From positions 1-52,832 of the forward strand of contig CALXKS010000046.1 in assembly GCA_944389015.1 (NCBI GenBank): a DNA stretch of 52,832 nt, in the 5' to 3' direction. This document shows, piece after piece, positions 52,769-52,832 of the stretch (the first letter of the stretch is position 1; every line of letters starts with the position of its first letter). The notes beneath the pieces were generated by a model. It searched no databases, had not been told where the DNA came from, and saw only the letters and a list, made by a program, of their open reading frames with translations. The position numbers were made by a program, and so were the translations under genes. The DNA comes from an uncultured Spirochaetaceae bacterium. Lineage in GTDB: Bacteria; Spirochaetota; Spirochaetia; Sphaerochaetales; Sphaerochaetaceae.

Positions 52769-52832
52769 CTAGAGAGTTCCCTTCTCTTTCTTCTGGATCA
52801 GTTCCTCATCGCGCTCTGTGAGAGGAACCTGC
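52769..52832 (-). CDS. rpoB: RNA polymerase subunit beta, C-terminal end (partial)
   Basis: The last 20 codons read QVPLTERDEELIQKKEKGTL and TAG. Position directly upstream of rpoC and the ending PLT-RDEEL support RpoB; the rest of the gene lies beyond the right edge. Confidence 0.85.
   Translation of the reverse strand, partial: QVPLTERDEELIQKKEKGTL

Overview
The window reads as bacterial chromosome, probably from an anaerobic spirochaete of the Sphaerochaetaceae type. This is inference from gene content: Cys-less exported binding proteins with a GSSES motif just after the signal peptide, a PnrA/BMP-type nucleoside transporter, a branched-chain amino acid ABC system, tryptophanase and a 2-hydroxyacyl-CoA dehydratase-activase-like protein pair. 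Base composition looks uniform and moderate in GC. The visible exceptions are an AT-richer patch at about 24.8-26.9 kb around an orphan AAA ATPase, and the left edge, which seems to be the end of an IS256-like element.

Layout. 0-2 kb: IS edge, then a CPBP membrane protease and a membrane-anchored DRGH endonuclease. 2-4 kb (minus): a Fic protein with a built-in inhibitory motif, and aroB. 4-11.6 kb (plus): cysteine desulfurase, thiI, an ion permease and the activase/dehydratase pair. 11.6-14.2 kb (plus): lrgAB-like genes and tryptophanase. 14.2-20.6 kb (minus): a YwaF-like membrane protein, a small P-loop kinase and the four-gene BMP-type nucleoside ABC transporter. 20.7-24.8 kb: a second ion permease, pyruvate kinase and a MATE pump. 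24.8-26.9 kb: a gene remnant and the AAA ATPase with palindromic upstream DNA. 26.9-30.2 kb (minus): GNAT, DUF308 protein, ftsH and a small coupled gene. 30.3-34 kb: two divergent TetR regulators, flavodoxin, an ABM-domain protein, an EFR1-type flavodoxin-ferredoxin and a transaldolase-like aldolase. 34-40.8 kb (minus): a FUSC-type exporter and livJHMGF. 41.1-45 kb (minus): nagB, mnmA and a long-chain acyl-CoA synthetase. 45-47.3 kb: a probably metal-regulated DUF3793/flavodoxin unit whose first gene has an in-frame amber codon, then small genes. 47.3 kb to the end (minus): rpoB (3' end), rpoC, rpsL, rpsG.

Metabolic reading. Amino acid and nucleoside uptake (liv, BMP), amino acid breakdown (tryptophanase), glycolysis (pyk), amino sugar use (nagB), sulfur transfer to tRNA (cysteine desulfurase, thiI, mnmA) and flavodoxin-based redox proteins fit a fermentative anaerobe in a nutrient-rich habitat.

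Most unusual signal. Many genes without a Shine-Dalgarno sequence (lrgA, ywaF-like, mnmA, tetR, fsa-like, a GNAT, the 46.9-kb hypothetical and others) have a -10 hexamer 5-6 nt before the ATG, which would put transcription start on the start codon. This suggests widespread leaderless mRNAs beside genes with good Shine-Dalgarno sites. Other points of interest are the amber codon in DUF3793 with paired GTTAGC-N4-GCTAAC operators, convergent genes whose last codons encode shared terminator hairpins, the cis-inhibited Fic protein, and MnmA lacking one expected cysteine. I did not recognise a complete novel defence or mobile system. No tRNA, rRNA or CRISPR array was seen.
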